Origin: Roseibium album
Lineage (GTDB): Bacteria; Pseudomonadota; Alphaproteobacteria; Rhizobiales; Stappiaceae
NCBI RefSeq assembly: GCF_001404515.1
Contig: NZ_CXWE01000003.1
Location: forward strand, 682,001-746,000
Reading direction: 5' to 3'
Length of the DNA stretch: 64,000 nt
How positions within the stretch are numbered: position 1 is the stretch's first letter; every line of letters begins with the position of its first letter. The notes under the pieces were generated by a model. It was not told the DNA's origin. It made no database searches and saw only the letters and a program-made list of their open reading frames with translations. Below, one piece after another: positions 36,820 through 46,026 of the stretch. Position numbers and translations under genes: made by a program.

Positions 36820-37479
36820 TCACGCGCCGGAAACAAGTAGGCCGGGCAGGTCCGACATGCGTTCGAACAGGATGGCACCGGCCTCGCGCAATGCGTCGCG
36901 GTCACAGACCGGATCATCGACATAGGCATAGACGCGCATTCCTGCAGCGTTCGCAGCCATCACGCCCGGGAGGCTGTCTTCGACGACAACGCATGTCTCG
37001 GGCGTGTGTCCCATGGACCTTGCCGCCAGCAAGAATATGTCGGGTGCCGGTTTTCCTTTCGCGCAATCCTGCGCGGAATAGAGCTTGTCTTTCAGGCGCT
37101 CCAGAAGGCCAGCACTGCCGAGCGTCGAGTGCATTTTCTCGTATTTGCCCGATGAACCGACACAATATGGAATTCCGCGCTGGTCGAGCATGTCCATGAC
37201 TTTCGCGACCCCCGGCACTTGAGAAACGCCAGATTTGAAACTCTCAAGGTCACGGGCGCGAAGCTGAACCAGCCAATCGGAAGGAAGCTTCCGGCCAAGC
37301 TCCTGTTCAACCGTCTCCTGTACCGCTTCCAGTGTCCGCCCCATGAAGCGCTTCTGGCATTCCGGACCGGTCATCGGACAACCGTATTCGGTCAAGAGTG
37401 CGGCCATGGTCCGGTTTGTCAGGCGTTCGGTATCCACCAGAACACCGTCACAGTCGAAAATGACCAGATGTGGTGTCAT
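36820..37479 (-). CDS. HAD-family hydrolase (beta-phosphoglucomutase-like)
   Basis: Cytoplasmic phosphatase or phosphomutase of 219 residues. Motif I is VIFDCDGVLVDTERL with the nucleophile and acid/base Asp; motif II is CVGSSGKYEK; motif III/IV is KGKPAPDIFLLAARSMG and VVEDSLPGVMAANAAGM. The cap domain is the small helical type. It starts 15 bases after dut, on the same strand, and is likely cotranscribed with it. The substrate is unknown; many homologues act on pyrimidine nucleotides or sugar phosphates. Confidence 0.93.
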   Translation of the reverse strand: MTPHLVIFDCDGVLVDTERLTNRTMAALLTEYGCPMTGPECQKRFMGRTLEAVQETVEQELGRKLPSDWLVQLRARDLESFKSGVSQVPGVAKVMDMLDQRGIPYCVGSSGKYEKMHSTLGSAGLLERLKDKLYSAQDCAKGKPAPDIFLLAARSMGHTPETCVVVEDSLPGVMAANAAGMRVYAYVDDPVCDRDALREAGAILFERMSDLPGLLVSGA

Positions 37480-37494
37480 TGGAATGGCTGTTCC

Positions 37495-37944
37495 TCAATT
37501 GCGGCCGGTCGAACCGAAACCACCCACACCACGCTCGGTGTCGGACAGGACCGCGACTTCGGTGATCTCGGCCTGAAGCACCGGAGCGATTACCATCTGT
37601 GCGATTCGCTCTCCGCGCGTAATCTCGAAAGGAGCATCTCCCAGATTGATCAGGATAACCTTGACCTCGCCACGATAATCCGCGTCGATCGTGCCTGGTG
37701 TGTTGAGGACCGTAACGCCGTGTTTGGCCGCGAGACCGGACCGTGGACGAACCTGGGCTTCGAATCCGGCCGGCAGCGCCATGGAAAGACCGGTTGGTAC
37801 CAGTGCACGTTGTCCCGGGGCGAGAATCACGGGGTCGTCGACTGCTGCGAGAAGGTCGAGACCGGCTGCCAGTTCCGACTGGTAGGCGGGCAGGGGCAGG
37901 TCCTTGCCATGTTCGAGGCGTTTCAGTTGCAGGGTCGCGTGCAT
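37495..37944 (-). CDS. dut: dUTP pyrophosphatase
   Basis: Trimeric dUTPase converting dUTP to dUMP, keeping uracil out of DNA and feeding thymidylate synthesis. All five motifs are visible: [47 protein letters not shown] and the C-terminal [12 protein letters not shown] prefer the ATG at 37944 (149 residues), since homologues begin about 15 residues before the LPLPAY segment; the frame can be extended to 38010, where AGGAGG lies inside the extension. In other Rhizobiales dut is often next to coaBC; here they are 2.3 kb apart. Confidence 0.95.
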   Translation of the reverse strand: MHATLQLKRLEHGKDLPLPAYQSELAAGLDLLAAVDDPVILAPGQRALVPTGLSMALPAGFEAQVRPRSGLAAKHGVTVLNTPGTIDADYRGEVKVILINLGDAPFEITRGERIAQMVIAPVLQAEITEVAVLSDTERGVGGFGSTGRN

Positions 37945-38118
37945 TCTTTTGTCCAGAGTTGGAAGGCCAATCGCTGCGTGATATTCGGCACCTCCTGTCA
38001 AGATTGGCAAGGGTGTTTTTTTGTTTCGCAGAAAATTCAGCTAACGCCTTGAAGTTTAGAGAATCTCCTGAAACACTCTGCCCCGAAGTAATGTTGCCTT
38101 GGTTGGGAGATTTGCAAC

Positions 38119-38538
38119 ATGAGACGTTTGATTTTCGCATTCACGACAGGTGTTTTGTTGGCAACCGCCCCGGCGGCATTTGCGCAGACGGTGGGGTTCG
38201 CCGAGGCGATCAAGATCCTGTCTGCAAGTTGCGGCAAGGACATTAACGCATACTGCAAGACCGCGACGCTGGCCAACAATGGTATCGGCAAGTGCCTGGA
38301 CCAGAACCAGGCCAAGGTCTCCCAGAAGTGCAACGCGGACCGTGCCGTGGTCGCTACCCTCATTCAGGAGCGGCTCGCGGCACAGGCAGCCGCGCCCAAG
38401 ATCTGTCAGCGTGACGCCGCGCAATACTGCAAAGGCGTCAAGCCCGGTGCCGGACACGTTCTGCGTTGCCTCCTGAAGGCACAGCCTTCTGTCGGCAAAA
38501 AATGTAACACCGCCATCGATCTGGCTGGATACCGCTAA
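38119..38538 (+). CDS. Secreted cysteine-rich repeat protein (GLG1/Cys_rich_FGFR-like)
   Basis: Exported protein of 139 residues with a clear signal peptide (about 1-22, cleaved after AFA). The mature part has two repeats, beginning CGKDINAYCK and CQRDAAQYCK, each with the pattern C-x2-D-x4-C-x10-13-C-L-x9-C. Four Cys per repeat probably form disulfides. The pattern resembles the cysteine-rich repeats of eukaryotic Golgi glycoprotein 1. No enzyme motif is seen. It is 20 bases upstream of the OmpA-like gene on the same strand, so they may form one envelope operon. Function unknown. Confidence 0.85.
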   Translation: MRRLIFAFTTGVLLATAPAAFAQTVGFAEAIKILSASCGKDINAYCKTATLANNGIGKCLDQNQAKVSQKCNADRAVVATLIQERLAAQAAAPKICQRDAAQYCKGVKPGAGHVLRCLLKAQPSVGKKCNTAIDLAGYR

Positions 38539-38558
38539 GAAATCCCGGGAGAAAATTT

Positions 38559-39140
38559 ATGAAGAAGATCCTTTTCGCCGGTATCTCGGCTGCTCTGCTT
38601 GCTGTCTCCGTTTCCGGTGCCGCCGCCCAGACGAAGCTCAACCGGAACGAAATCATCAACTCGCTTCAGGGCGCCCAGCAGAAGGTCGATGTCAGCGCCG
38701 ACGAGCTGCAGAAGGCTGCCTTTGAGAACATCCAGAAATATCCTGGAGCCAACTCGCCCGGAAATCTGCCGTTGTGGGACAAGCTTGCGTCTTTGCGTCA
38801 GTTCAACGTGGAAATCACCTTCGACCTGAATTCGGCGCGCATTCGTCCGGAGTCCTATGAAACGGTCGGCGTGATCGCAGATGCACTGCATACGCCCTAT
38901 CTGCAGGGTCAGACCTTCTTCATTGTCGGGCACACCGATGCGACCGGTCCGCGTGACTACAATCTGGAACTCTCCATCAAGCGCGCGCAGTCGGTCCGCG
39001 AAGCACTCGTGACCACGTTCCAGGTTCCGGGGAAATATCTGCAGGCCGTCGGCCTTGGCGAAGAGCAGCTGAGAGATCCGTCCAAACCGGATTCCGGCAT
39101 CAATCGCCGTGTTCAATTGATCAACGTCGGCTACCGCTAA
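38559..39140 (+). CDS. OmpA-like periplasmic/outer-membrane protein
   Basis: Exported protein of 193 residues. A signal peptide (about 1-23, ending GAAAQ) is followed by a short helical stretch and an OmpA C-terminal peptidoglycan-binding domain (about 90-193) with VEITFDLNSARIRPESYETV, then FFIVGHTDATGPRDYNLELS, RAQSVREALV and INRRVQL. These contain the Asp and Arg that contact diaminopimelate. There is no lipobox and no beta-barrel. It forms a pair with the cysteine-rich protein, and a strong terminator follows. Confidence 0.93.
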   Translation: MKKILFAGISAALLAVSVSGAAAQTKLNRNEIINSLQGAQQKVDVSADELQKAAFENIQKYPGANSPGNLPLWDKLASLRQFNVEITFDLNSARIRPESYETVGVIADALHTPYLQGQTFFIVGHTDATGPRDYNLELSIKRAQSVREALVTTFQVPGKYLQAVGLGEEQLRDPSKPDSGINRRVQLINVGYR

Positions 39141-39163
39141 ACCCGGTTTCCGCGCGATTCATG

Positions 39164-39195
39164 ACCGCTCCCGGACATTTGGGAGCGGTTTTTCT
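39164..39195 (+). terminator. Rho-independent terminator after the OmpA-like gene
   Basis: ACCGCTCCC and GGGAGCGGT form a 9-bp stem with an 8-base loop, followed by TTTTCTTT. It ends the two-gene secreted-protein operon. Confidence 0.85.
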
Positions 39196-39310
39196 TTGCG
39201 ATTGTTCCTGAATCGGGAACAGGCCTTCTTCAAAAACGAACCTTCCGATCGCCCCGGAGCTCTCTATCTTCAGGTAAGTTTAAAAGTCAATTGCATGAAG
39301 GAGAGCCTGT

Positions 39311-40108
39311 ATGTCCGAGGCTCAAAAGCCCATATCCCCTGTCTTTTTTGCCCACGGTGCCCCGACACTGGCAATAGAGGACACATCGGCAAGCCGATTC
39401 CTGAAATCCTTTGCGGACAGCAGGAGCTGGCCGGATGCCATATTGATCCTGTCTGCCCATTGGGAAACCGAGGGGTTGAAACTCTCGGCCCCGGGTCCGC
39501 TGCGTACCTACCATGATTTCCGCGGGTTTCCGCCCGAGCTCCATGAAATGTCCTATCCGGCCAGAGCCGACGAAGACCGGGTTGACGAAACGGCGAGACT
39601 GCTTGAGGACGCCGGGTATGAAGTCGAACTCGATGGCGACCGGGGCCTGGATCATGGTGCCTGGGTGCCCCTGTCCCTTGCATTTCCCCGGGCGAACATT
39701 CCGGTTACCGCGCTGTCGCTTCCCGATGGAAGCACGCCGGAAACCGTCTACGAGCTGGGCAGAACGGTTGCGCCTCTGAAGGAAACAGGTGTCCTGATTG
39801 CCGGTTCCGGAAGCACGACGCATAATCTGGGGGATATCAGGCCTCAGGGCTCGGATGCCCCGGACTGGGCAAGGAATTTTGATCGCTGGCTCGACGACGG
39901 TTTGAAGGCCGGATCGATTGACTATTTCAGGGATCTGGAGGCCGTCCCGGACTTCCGGCGAAATCATCCGACCGAGGAGCACCTCTTGCCGCTGTTTTTT
40001 GCCTTCGGTGCTGCCGGCCAGGAGGCCCGCGCCGAACTTCTGCACCGCAGCTATGAATACGGGTCTATCAGCATGAGCTACTTCCGCTTCGCGGCCGAGG
40101 CAGCCTGA
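39311..40108 (+). CDS. DODA-type extradiol ring-opening dioxygenase (LigB family)
   Basis: Non-haem iron or zinc dioxygenase of the LigB superfamily, 265 residues, cytoplasmic. Metal ligands are in FFAHGAP (His15), LSAHWE (His50) and the GLDHGAWVPL segment that holds the active-site His. Homologues include DOPA 4,5-dioxygenase and YgiD. This one could cleave a catechol ring; the substrate is unknown. It stands alone, with no aromatic-catabolism genes adjacent (hppD is 6 kb away). Confidence 0.9.
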   Translation: MSEAQKPISPVFFAHGAPTLAIEDTSASRFLKSFADSRSWPDAILILSAHWETEGLKLSAPGPLRTYHDFRGFPPELHEMSYPARADEDRVDETARLLEDAGYEVELDGDRGLDHGAWVPLSLAFPRANIPVTALSLPDGSTPETVYELGRTVAPLKETGVLIAGSGSTTHNLGDIRPQGSDAPDWARNFDRWLDDGLKAGSIDYFRDLEAVPDFRRNHPTEEHLLPLFFAFGAAGQEARAELLHRSYEYGSISMSYFRFAAEAA

Positions 40109-40300
40109 AAGGCTGTTAAGGATCTGACTGGCAATGGCTTGTCGCGGCGCGGGAATTGCGAAATGCCTTACCCGTATTCGGGATTTGGGGTTTCCGGGCC
40201 CCGGCAGTTGACCTCAAGCGGGTTCGTCCTCGCTTCCAGGCAGGTATCCTGTGTTCGCTGATGCTGGAATGGGTGGATCGTCTCACATCGCGACGGCCGA

Positions 40301-41524
40301 TCATTCATCCAGCGCTGCCGCCGCCCGGGCGACAATCTGCCGGGCGACCTCAGCCTTGTCCATCTCGGGCCAGTCTTCCACGCCATCCCGGCTGACGAGG
40401 CGCACCGTATTGGCATCACCACCCATGATTCCCGTTTCCGGGCTGACATCGTTGGCGATGATCCAGTCGGCGTTTTTCCGCTCCAGCTTCGAGCGGGCAT
40501 TGTCAATCAGGTTCTGTGTTTCAGCGGCAAAGCCGATCAGCAGTTTAGGGCGCAGACTTTCGTGATGTCCGACCGTTGCCAGAATATCGGGATTCTCGAC
40601 GAGCCCGAGCGCCGGTGGCTTGCCGCTTCCGTCTTTCTTGATCTTCTGCGCACCTTCGGACGCGACTCGCCAATCGGCCACTGCGGCTGCCATGATCGCT
40701 ATATCGGCAGGAAGGCATGATTTGACGGCAGAAAGCATGTCTGCCGCCGACTCAACACGAATTGTGTCGATATTGTCGGGATCTGCCAGGTCAACCGGAC
40801 CGGACACCAGCGTCACGCGCGCACCTGCTTCATAGGCAGCCACCGCCAGAGCGTGGCCCTGCTTGCCCGATGAACGGTTCGCGATATAGCGCACAGGATC
40901 GATGGGCTCGTGGGTCGGGCCGGAAGTGATCAGGACATGCTTGCCGGCCAGCGGAAGACGGTTCTGCCTGATTTCCTCATCGCGCAAAACCGCCGAGGCA
41001 GCGGCTACGATCTCCAGGGGGTCACTCATCCGGCCGACACCGGCTTCACCCTTTTCTGCCATCTCGCCTCTCGCAGGTCCAACGAACCTGATGCCGCGTT
41101 CTTGCAGGATGGTGATGTTGCGTGTCGTCGCAGCGTTGTGCCACATCTTTGGATTCATCGCTGGTGCGACAAGAACGGGTTTGTCCGTCGCCAGCAGCAC
41201 GGCTGTGGCAAGATCGTCGGCAATACCGTGAGCCGTCTTGGCCATCAGGTTTGCCGTTGCCGGCGCAATCAGGACGAGGTCATGGTCCCGCGCCAGTCGG
41301 ATGTGGCCGACATCGTGTTCGGCCTCCCGGTCGAACAGGCTTGTGAAGACTTTCTCGGCTGAAAGCGCACCTACGGCAAGCGGAGTGATGAACTCCTGAG
41401 CGCCTGCGGTCATGACCGGGATAACACGCGCACCACGTTCCTTGAGCCGCCGGATGAGATCAAGCGACTTGTAGGCGGCAATTCCGCCGCTGATGATCAA
41501 CACGATCTGCTTGCCGTTGAGCAT
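40301..41524 (-). CDS. coaBC: Bifunctional phosphopantothenoylcysteine decarboxylase/synthetase
   Basis: Two steps of coenzyme A synthesis in one cytoplasmic flavoprotein, 407 residues. The N-terminal CoaC domain binds FMN (IVLIISGGIAAYKSLDLIRR, VGHIRLARDHDLVLIAPATAN and the PAMNPKMW substrate loop). The C-terminal CoaB domain begins VLITSGPTHEPIDPVRYIAN with RSSGKQG, and contains QKIKKDG, the lysine-rich synthetase signature. Length and domain order are normal. It is monocistronic and convergent with the dioxygenase gene. Confidence 0.97.
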   Translation of the reverse strand: MLNGKQIVLIISGGIAAYKSLDLIRRLKERGARVIPVMTAGAQEFITPLAVGALSAEKVFTSLFDREAEHDVGHIRLARDHDLVLIAPATANLMAKTAHGIADDLATAVLLATDKPVLVAPAMNPKMWHNAATTRNITILQERGIRFVGPARGEMAEKGEAGVGRMSDPLEIVAAASAVLRDEEIRQNRLPLAGKHVLITSGPTHEPIDPVRYIANRSSGKQGHALAVAAYEAGARVTLVSGPVDLADPDNIDTIRVESAADMLSAVKSCLPADIAIMAAAVADWRVASEGAQKIKKDGSGKPPALGLVENPDILATVGHHESLRPKLLIGFAAETQNLIDNARSKLERKNADWIIANDVSPETGIMGGDANTVRLVSRDGVEDWPEMDKAEVARQIVARAAAALDE

Positions 41525-41565
41525 GGAGGCTAGAGCCCTTTAGAAGAATACAGACCGAAGATGTA

Positions 41566-42789
41566 TCAGAAACCGGTACGGAAATCCCTGGGCGCCGGTG
41601 AAATCACTTCGGTGCCCCGCCCGGTAATCTGATATACCGCGAGCCCACGTTCGTTTAATCCGTTCGACTTGAATCGGAACAGGCCGTCGATCCCGATAAA
41701 TCCGTCGCGGTTCGTCATGATGCTCTGCTGGAAGCGTTGCGGACCAGCGGAGCGGATCAGGCCGGCGGCAAGTGTAACGCCGTCATAGACAAGACTGGCA
41801 TTGCGAGGCGGGGTCGCTCCGTACGTGCTCTGATAGCGTCTTGCAAATCCCTGGAACCCCTTGTCTTCAGGGCCGGCAAACCACGCGCCCGCCAGCACGG
41901 AGTTGTTCTTGACCTGCGCTGAATCCCACTGCCCGGATCCCAGGATCTTTATGTTCCCGAGATTTGCACCCTGGCTGACGAGAGTTTGCATGACAAGAGG
42001 AGGAACGCCGCCGCCGGCCGGTACGAACAAGGCATCGATGTTGTTCGTGACGGACTTCAGTGCAGCGGTCTTGGCAACCAGATCCGACGTGTCCGAGCCC
42101 GACATCTTGTAACGTTGGATGGTCGCGATCCTGCCTGCACCCTTTCCGACTTCCTGTCGGAAGGCGGCTTCAACGACAGCCCCGTAGGAACCATCCGGTA
42201 TGAGTGCGGCGTAGGAGCGTTTCTGCTGACTGTTGGCATAGCCGATGATCCGCTTGACATCGGATTCGGGAAGAAAACTCAGAAGATAGACACCGCGTGC
42301 CGCGACGGACGTGTCGGTTGAAAACGCGATGACCGGGACACCAGTGGCCCGTGCTGCGGCTGCAGCGCCGGAAACTGCCGGTGCGAAGACAGGTCCAAGG
42401 ATCAGTTCGGCGCCTTCCGAGATTGCCGACTGAGCGGCACTTCGCCCGCCTTCGGCCGTCCCGCCGGTGTCCTTCACCAGAAGCTGGACGTCCGCATTCG
42501 GAAAATTCTGCAGTGCAAGCGCGGCGGCGTTTTTGAAAACGGTGCCGATGGATGCATTGCCACCACTGGCGGCCAGGGGCAACAGCAGACCGACCCGCAC
42601 ACTGCCGGTCCCGATGACCTCACCTGTCGTCTGGGGCTGGGCGGTAGGTTGCACCTGGTCGCCCGGCAGCGAGCCGAGTGAAGATCCGAGGCAGCCTGAA
42701 AGCGCGAATGCGCTGCTGCAGGCAAGCGCCGTCTTCAAAAACTGCCGTCTCTGTTGCTGTCCGGTTTTGCCCCGCATCGCACTTGCCAT
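41566..42789 (-). CDS. Penicillin-binding protein activator lipoprotein (LpoA C-domain-like)
   Basis: Exported lipoprotein of about 407 residues with a periplasmic-binding-protein fold. The signal has RRQFLKTALACSSAFALSGC; LSGC is a lipobox and RRQFLK looks like a Tat signal. The body (from about 60) begins VGLLLPLAASGGNASIGTVF and resembles leucine/amide-binding proteins and the C-terminal domain of LpoA, which activates PBP1A. It is a plausible partner for the class A PBP at 44-2320, though they are far apart. Divergent from rsmI, which is the usual arrangement in Rhizobiales. Confidence 0.87.
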   Translation of the reverse strand: MASAMRGKTGQQQRRQFLKTALACSSAFALSGCLGSSLGSLPGDQVQPTAQPQTTGEVIGTGSVRVGLLLPLAASGGNASIGTVFKNAAALALQNFPNADVQLLVKDTGGTAEGGRSAAQSAISEGAELILGPVFAPAVSGAAAAARATGVPVIAFSTDTSVAARGVYLLSFLPESDVKRIIGYANSQQKRSYAALIPDGSYGAVVEAAFRQEVGKGAGRIATIQRYKMSGSDTSDLVAKTAALKSVTNNIDALFVPAGGGVPPLVMQTLVSQGANLGNIKILGSGQWDSAQVKNNSVLAGAWFAGPEDKGFQGFARRYQSTYGATPPRNASLVYDGVTLAAGLIRSAGPQRFQQSIMTNRDGFIGIDGLFRFKSNGLNERGLAVYQITGRGTEVISPAPRDFRTGF

Positions 42790-42964
42790 TGTTATTTTTT
42801 CACCTCTGGCAAGACTTACGTATTCGCTCGTGTCATGTCCAGTTTTTGGGCGACGTCAGCGGCATATCCCGATGATCAGCAGTGGATTTACCTTGCATCG
42901 GCAGCGTCCTGCGGTTAGCGCAGTGACAAGGACCTCTATCCGGCAAGCAAATCTTGGAGCCCAT

Positions 42965-43879
42965 ATGGAGAGCGATTCACCAGCTGCAGTTGCGGACAGG
43001 AACCGTTACAGCCTCGCCGAACACGCTTTCAGCGCACCTAATCTTGAGCCGGCGCTTTATATTGTTTCGACGCCGATCGGCAATCTCGGTGACATCACCG
43101 TCCGCGCTCTGCAAACCCTGGCGGCGAGCAGCTTCATTGCCTGCGAGGACACGCGCGTCACTGCGACCCTGACCCAGAAGTTCGGCTTGAAGACCCAATT
43201 GGTTGCCTATCACGAACACAATGCCGACAAGCAGAGGCCGAAGATCCTGGCCGAACTTGAGGCCGGCAGGGCTGTGGCCCTTGCTTCCGATGCGGGAACA
43301 CCCCTTGTTTCCGATCCAGGCTATCGGCTTGTTCGGGCAGTTCTGGACGCGGGCCACCGGGTCATTCCGATTCCGGGTGCGTCCGCACCTCTCGCCGGGC
43401 TCGTCGCATCGGGTCTGCCGAGTGACACGGTGCTCTTTGCCGGGTTTCTGCCGCAAAAGGGCGGCCCGAAAACCAGGCGGCTGGAAGAGCTGGCAAGGGT
43501 GCCCGGAACGCTGATTTTTTTCGAATCCCCGCATCGCACCGGTGCGACACTGGTGCTGATGGCAACGGTACTGGGTAGCAGTCGGGAAGCCGTGGTCGCA
43601 CGTGAGCTGACCAAGCGGTTCGAGACGTTTGAGCGCGGCTCGCTGTCCGAACTCGCCGACCGATTCAAAGAGATGCAGGTGAAGGGTGAGATCGTTATCC
43701 TGGTGGGTCCGCCCGACGAGCGGCCCGAAGCCGACGCTTCTGACCTGGACGCGCTGCTGCTTGAAGCGCTGAAGGAGATGCCGGTCAGTGCTGCTGCCAA
43801 GAAAGCTGCAAAGGCAACGGGGCTGGACCGGAAGGACGTCTACCAGCGCGCGCTCGACCTGAAAGCCGGAGACGGCTGA
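42965..43879 (+). CDS. rsmI: 16S rRNA (cytidine1402-2'-O)-methyltransferase RsmI
   Basis: Methylates C1402 in the decoding centre of 16S rRNA using SAM. The tetrapyrrole-methylase fold is clear: LYIVSTPIGNLGDITVRALQ, EDTRVTATL, SDAGTPLVSDPGYRLV, VIPIPGASAPLAGLVASGLP and FFESPHRTGATL. The ATG at 42965 gives a 304-residue protein with a short N-terminal extension; the open frame continues upstream but overlaps the lipoprotein gene. yraN begins 2 bases after the stop, so they are coupled. Confidence 0.96.
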   Translation: MESDSPAAVADRNRYSLAEHAFSAPNLEPALYIVSTPIGNLGDITVRALQTLAASSFIACEDTRVTATLTQKFGLKTQLVAYHEHNADKQRPKILAELEAGRAVALASDAGTPLVSDPGYRLVRAVLDAGHRVIPIPGASAPLAGLVASGLPSDTVLFAGFLPQKGGPKTRRLEELARVPGTLIFFESPHRTGATLVLMATVLGSSREAVVARELTKRFETFERGSLSELADRFKEMQVKGEIVILVGPPDERPEADASDLDALLLEALKEMPVSAAAKKAAKATGLDRKDVYQRALDLKAGDG

Positions 43880-43881
43880 GC

Positions 43882-44268
43882 ATGCCGGGGCAGAAGAAAA
43901 ACTCCCTGGAGCAGCGCCGCCGGTCCCATGCCCGGGGCCTGTCCGCAGAAGCCTGGGCGGCCTGGTACCTGCGCCTCACCGGCTGGCGCATCCTGAAGCA
44001 CCGTTACAAGACCGGGGCAGGCGAGATCGACCTGATTGCGAAACGACGCAAGACCGTTGCTTTCGTCGAGGTCAAGGCCAGGAAGACCCGGAGTGCGGCG
44101 CTGGAAGCCGTCACGCCTGCCAGCCAGAAACGAATTACCCGGGCCGCGAAAATCTTTGTTTCCGAACATCCCAAGGCGGGGTTCTTCACGCTCCGCTTCG
44201 ACGTCATCGTCATCCGGCCCTGGGCCTTGCCCGAGCGGATCGAAAATGCATTCGAGGCTTGGGACTAG
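43882..44268 (+). CDS. YraN/UPF0102 family endonuclease-like protein
   Basis: Small protein of 128 residues with a restriction-endonuclease-like core. The active-site pattern is AGEIDLIAKRRKTVAFVEVKAR, an E-x-D...E-V-K arrangement. Residues 1-30 are basic. It lies between rsmI and gshB, an order conserved in Rhizobiales. The biological role of the family is not established. The following 293 bases before gshB show no gene and no clear terminator. Confidence 0.93.
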   Translation: MPGQKKNSLEQRRRSHARGLSAEAWAAWYLRLTGWRILKHRYKTGAGEIDLIAKRRKTVAFVEVKARKTRSAALEAVTPASQKRITRAAKIFVSEHPKAGFFTLRFDVIVIRPWALPERIENAFEAWD

Positions 44269-44561
44269 GTCGGAAAACAGCCTGGGCGCATCCTTCTCGC
44301 GGCCATTGACCGATCGGGGGCCCTCCTCGACCTGCCTTCTTGATAACGGGTCGAGGCCGGTACAGAAATTTCAGCTGTTCATTGGAATTCTAGCAAATAC
44401 ACCGGGCGCGCACCCACTGGACAAAGCGGCATCGCGACCGCATATCTGGACCGACTGATCTGAAATCCCAGGAGATCGGCAGTTACGCGGTCCTGTTCGA
44501 TCGCATGGCCGCACGTTGATCTTCTTCAAAGCGCTGTCGCGCACCCGCCGGGAGTTGCCTC

Positions 44562-45506
44562 ATGGCTCTGAAAGTAGCGGTCCAGATGGACCATATCTCG
44601 ACAATCAACATTGCCGGAGACAGCGCCTTTGCGATGATGCTCGAAGCGCAGTCCCGTGGCCACGAACTGTATCACTATACGCCCGACCGCCTCGCTCTGC
44701 GTGGCGATGAGGTCTTCTGTGCGCTGGAACCGGTCGAGGTGCGCGACCAAAAAGGCAGCCATTTCACGCTCGGCAGCAGGACCCGCACGGACATGCGCGA
44801 GATGGACGTGGTGCTGATGCGCCAGGACCCGCCTTTCGATCTTTCCTATATCGCGGCGACCCACATTCTGGAAAAGATTCACCCGGCAACGCTTGTCGTG
44901 AACAATCCGGCGGAGGTTCGCAATGCGCCGGAAAAGCTGTTTGTCACCGACTTTCCCGATCTCATGCCGCCGACCCTGATTACCAAGGATCGGGCTGAGA
45001 TCGATCTCTTCCGGGAAGAATACGGCGACATCGTCATGAAGCCGCTCTTCGGTCACGGCGGTGCGGCCGTCTTCCGCATTACAAAAGACGATCTGAATTA
45101 CGGGTCGCTCTATGATTTCTTCGATGTCACGTTCCGCGAGCCCTGGGTGATCCAGCAGTTTCTGCCGAACGTGAAGCATGGCGACAAGCGCATCCTGCTC
45201 GTCGACGGCGAATTTGCCGGTGCGGTCAACCGGGTTCCTGCAGAAGGGGACCTGCGCTCCAACATGGTGCGCGGCGGAGCACCGACCGACAGCGACCTGA
45301 CCGAGCGCGAGCGCGAGATATGCGCACGCCTCGGACCTTCGCTGAAGGAAAAGGGTCTCATTCTGGTCGGGATCGATGTCATCGACGGTATGCTGACCGA
45401 AATCAACGTCACCGCTCCGACAGGCATTCGCGCCATTCGGAACCTCGGTGGACCAGACGTCGCTGCGATGGTCTGGGACGTTCTGGAGGGCAAGGTGCGG
45501 GCCTGA
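44562..45506 (+). CDS. gshB: Glutathione synthetase
   Basis: ATP-grasp enzyme joining gamma-glutamylcysteine and glycine, cytoplasmic, 314 residues. The N-terminus has [22 protein letters not shown] and [13 protein letters not shown]; the ATP-binding parts are [17 protein letters not shown] and [19 protein letters not shown]; the metal site is near [20 protein letters not shown] precedes the ATG. It is likely part of the rsmI-yraN-gshB group but has its own 293-base upstream gap. No terminator facing this gene is visible downstream. Confidence 0.97.
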   Translation: MALKVAVQMDHISTINIAGDSAFAMMLEAQSRGHELYHYTPDRLALRGDEVFCALEPVEVRDQKGSHFTLGSRTRTDMREMDVVLMRQDPPFDLSYIAATHILEKIHPATLVVNNPAEVRNAPEKLFVTDFPDLMPPTLITKDRAEIDLFREEYGDIVMKPLFGHGGAAVFRITKDDLNYGSLYDFFDVTFREPWVIQQFLPNVKHGDKRILLVDGEFAGAVNRVPAEGDLRSNMVRGGAPTDSDLTEREREICARLGPSLKEKGLILVGIDVIDGMLTEINVTAPTGIRAIRNLGGPDVAAMVWDVLEGKVRA

Positions 45507-45543
45507 TTTCGACCGCGCGCATTGTTGATATTTCGGCCAGACA

Positions 45544-45572
45544 CAAAAAAACCTCCGCGCGAACGCGGAGGT
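45544..45572 (-). terminator. Rho-independent terminator, minus strand
   Basis: ACCTCCGCG, loop TTCG (minus-strand reading), CGCGGAGGT, followed by seven T's on the minus strand. It serves transcripts from the hppD side, or the candidate small RNA. On the plus strand the T-tract is missing. Confidence 0.8.
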
Positions 45573-45682
45573 GAAAGTTAGTGTGCTTAGACAATGCAAC
45601 AGAGGGCCTACACGGCAGCCTCTGTCAGTAAAACCCACCGAGGCCATTGTTCTTCCACGGAAAATCAAAAAAAAATCGAAAA
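45544..45682 (-). ncRNA. Candidate small RNA with terminator
   Basis: The minus strand shows a possible transcript about 120-135 bases long. A TTGACT -35 lies at 45705-45700; the -10 position, about 17 bases on, is weak (TTTTCG). The body contains a strong hairpin (45625-45599: ACAGAGG-CT-GCC, loop, GGC-CCTCTGT). It ends with an intrinsic terminator (45572-45551, then T7). The transcript would not overlap gshB. No family is recognised. Alternatively these elements could be the distant 3' end of the hppD transcript, whose stop is 345 bases upstream. Confidence 0.45.
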
Positions 45683-46026
45683 AAGCACGGAAACTTTCCA
45701 GTCAAGGAGAAAACATCAACAAAATCAGATAGTTAAAAATTTTGAAGAAATGAATCTTTTTTGAAAAAATTAAAAAATACAATTACTTAGGCAACAAAAA
45801 GTTGTGCCGGAGTCCGAACGCCAGAGAGTGCGAATGTCCGACCCTCTTACCTTTGTTTGAGGGTTTTTGGTCACGTTCGTCACGAGGGGCTGCCGTCTGT
45901 CTCTCGGGACGGCGCCGAGCGATTTCCAGAGGCGACAGAGGCGATGGGTTACCCGTAACGAGGGACCGATTGGCTGCTTTCCCTGAACTGCCAACCGGAA
46001 CCCCGTGCCTTGAACCATCGCGGACC

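Larger units (their letters stand above)
45507..46026. other. 520-base AT-rich intergenic region between gshB and hppD
   Basis: Apart from the candidate small RNA and terminator, the part from 45660 to 45790 is A-rich with long A-runs and has no gene. 45790-46026 is GC-richer and contains an imperfect stem (45790-45808: GGCAAC, A-loop, GTTGTGCC). No open frame longer than chance is convincing. Confidence 0.5.

Noticed and set aside
44526-45668. 380-residue minus-strand open frame covering gshB and the terminator
   Set aside because: It runs antisense through gshB and across the terminator hairpin, and has no family features.
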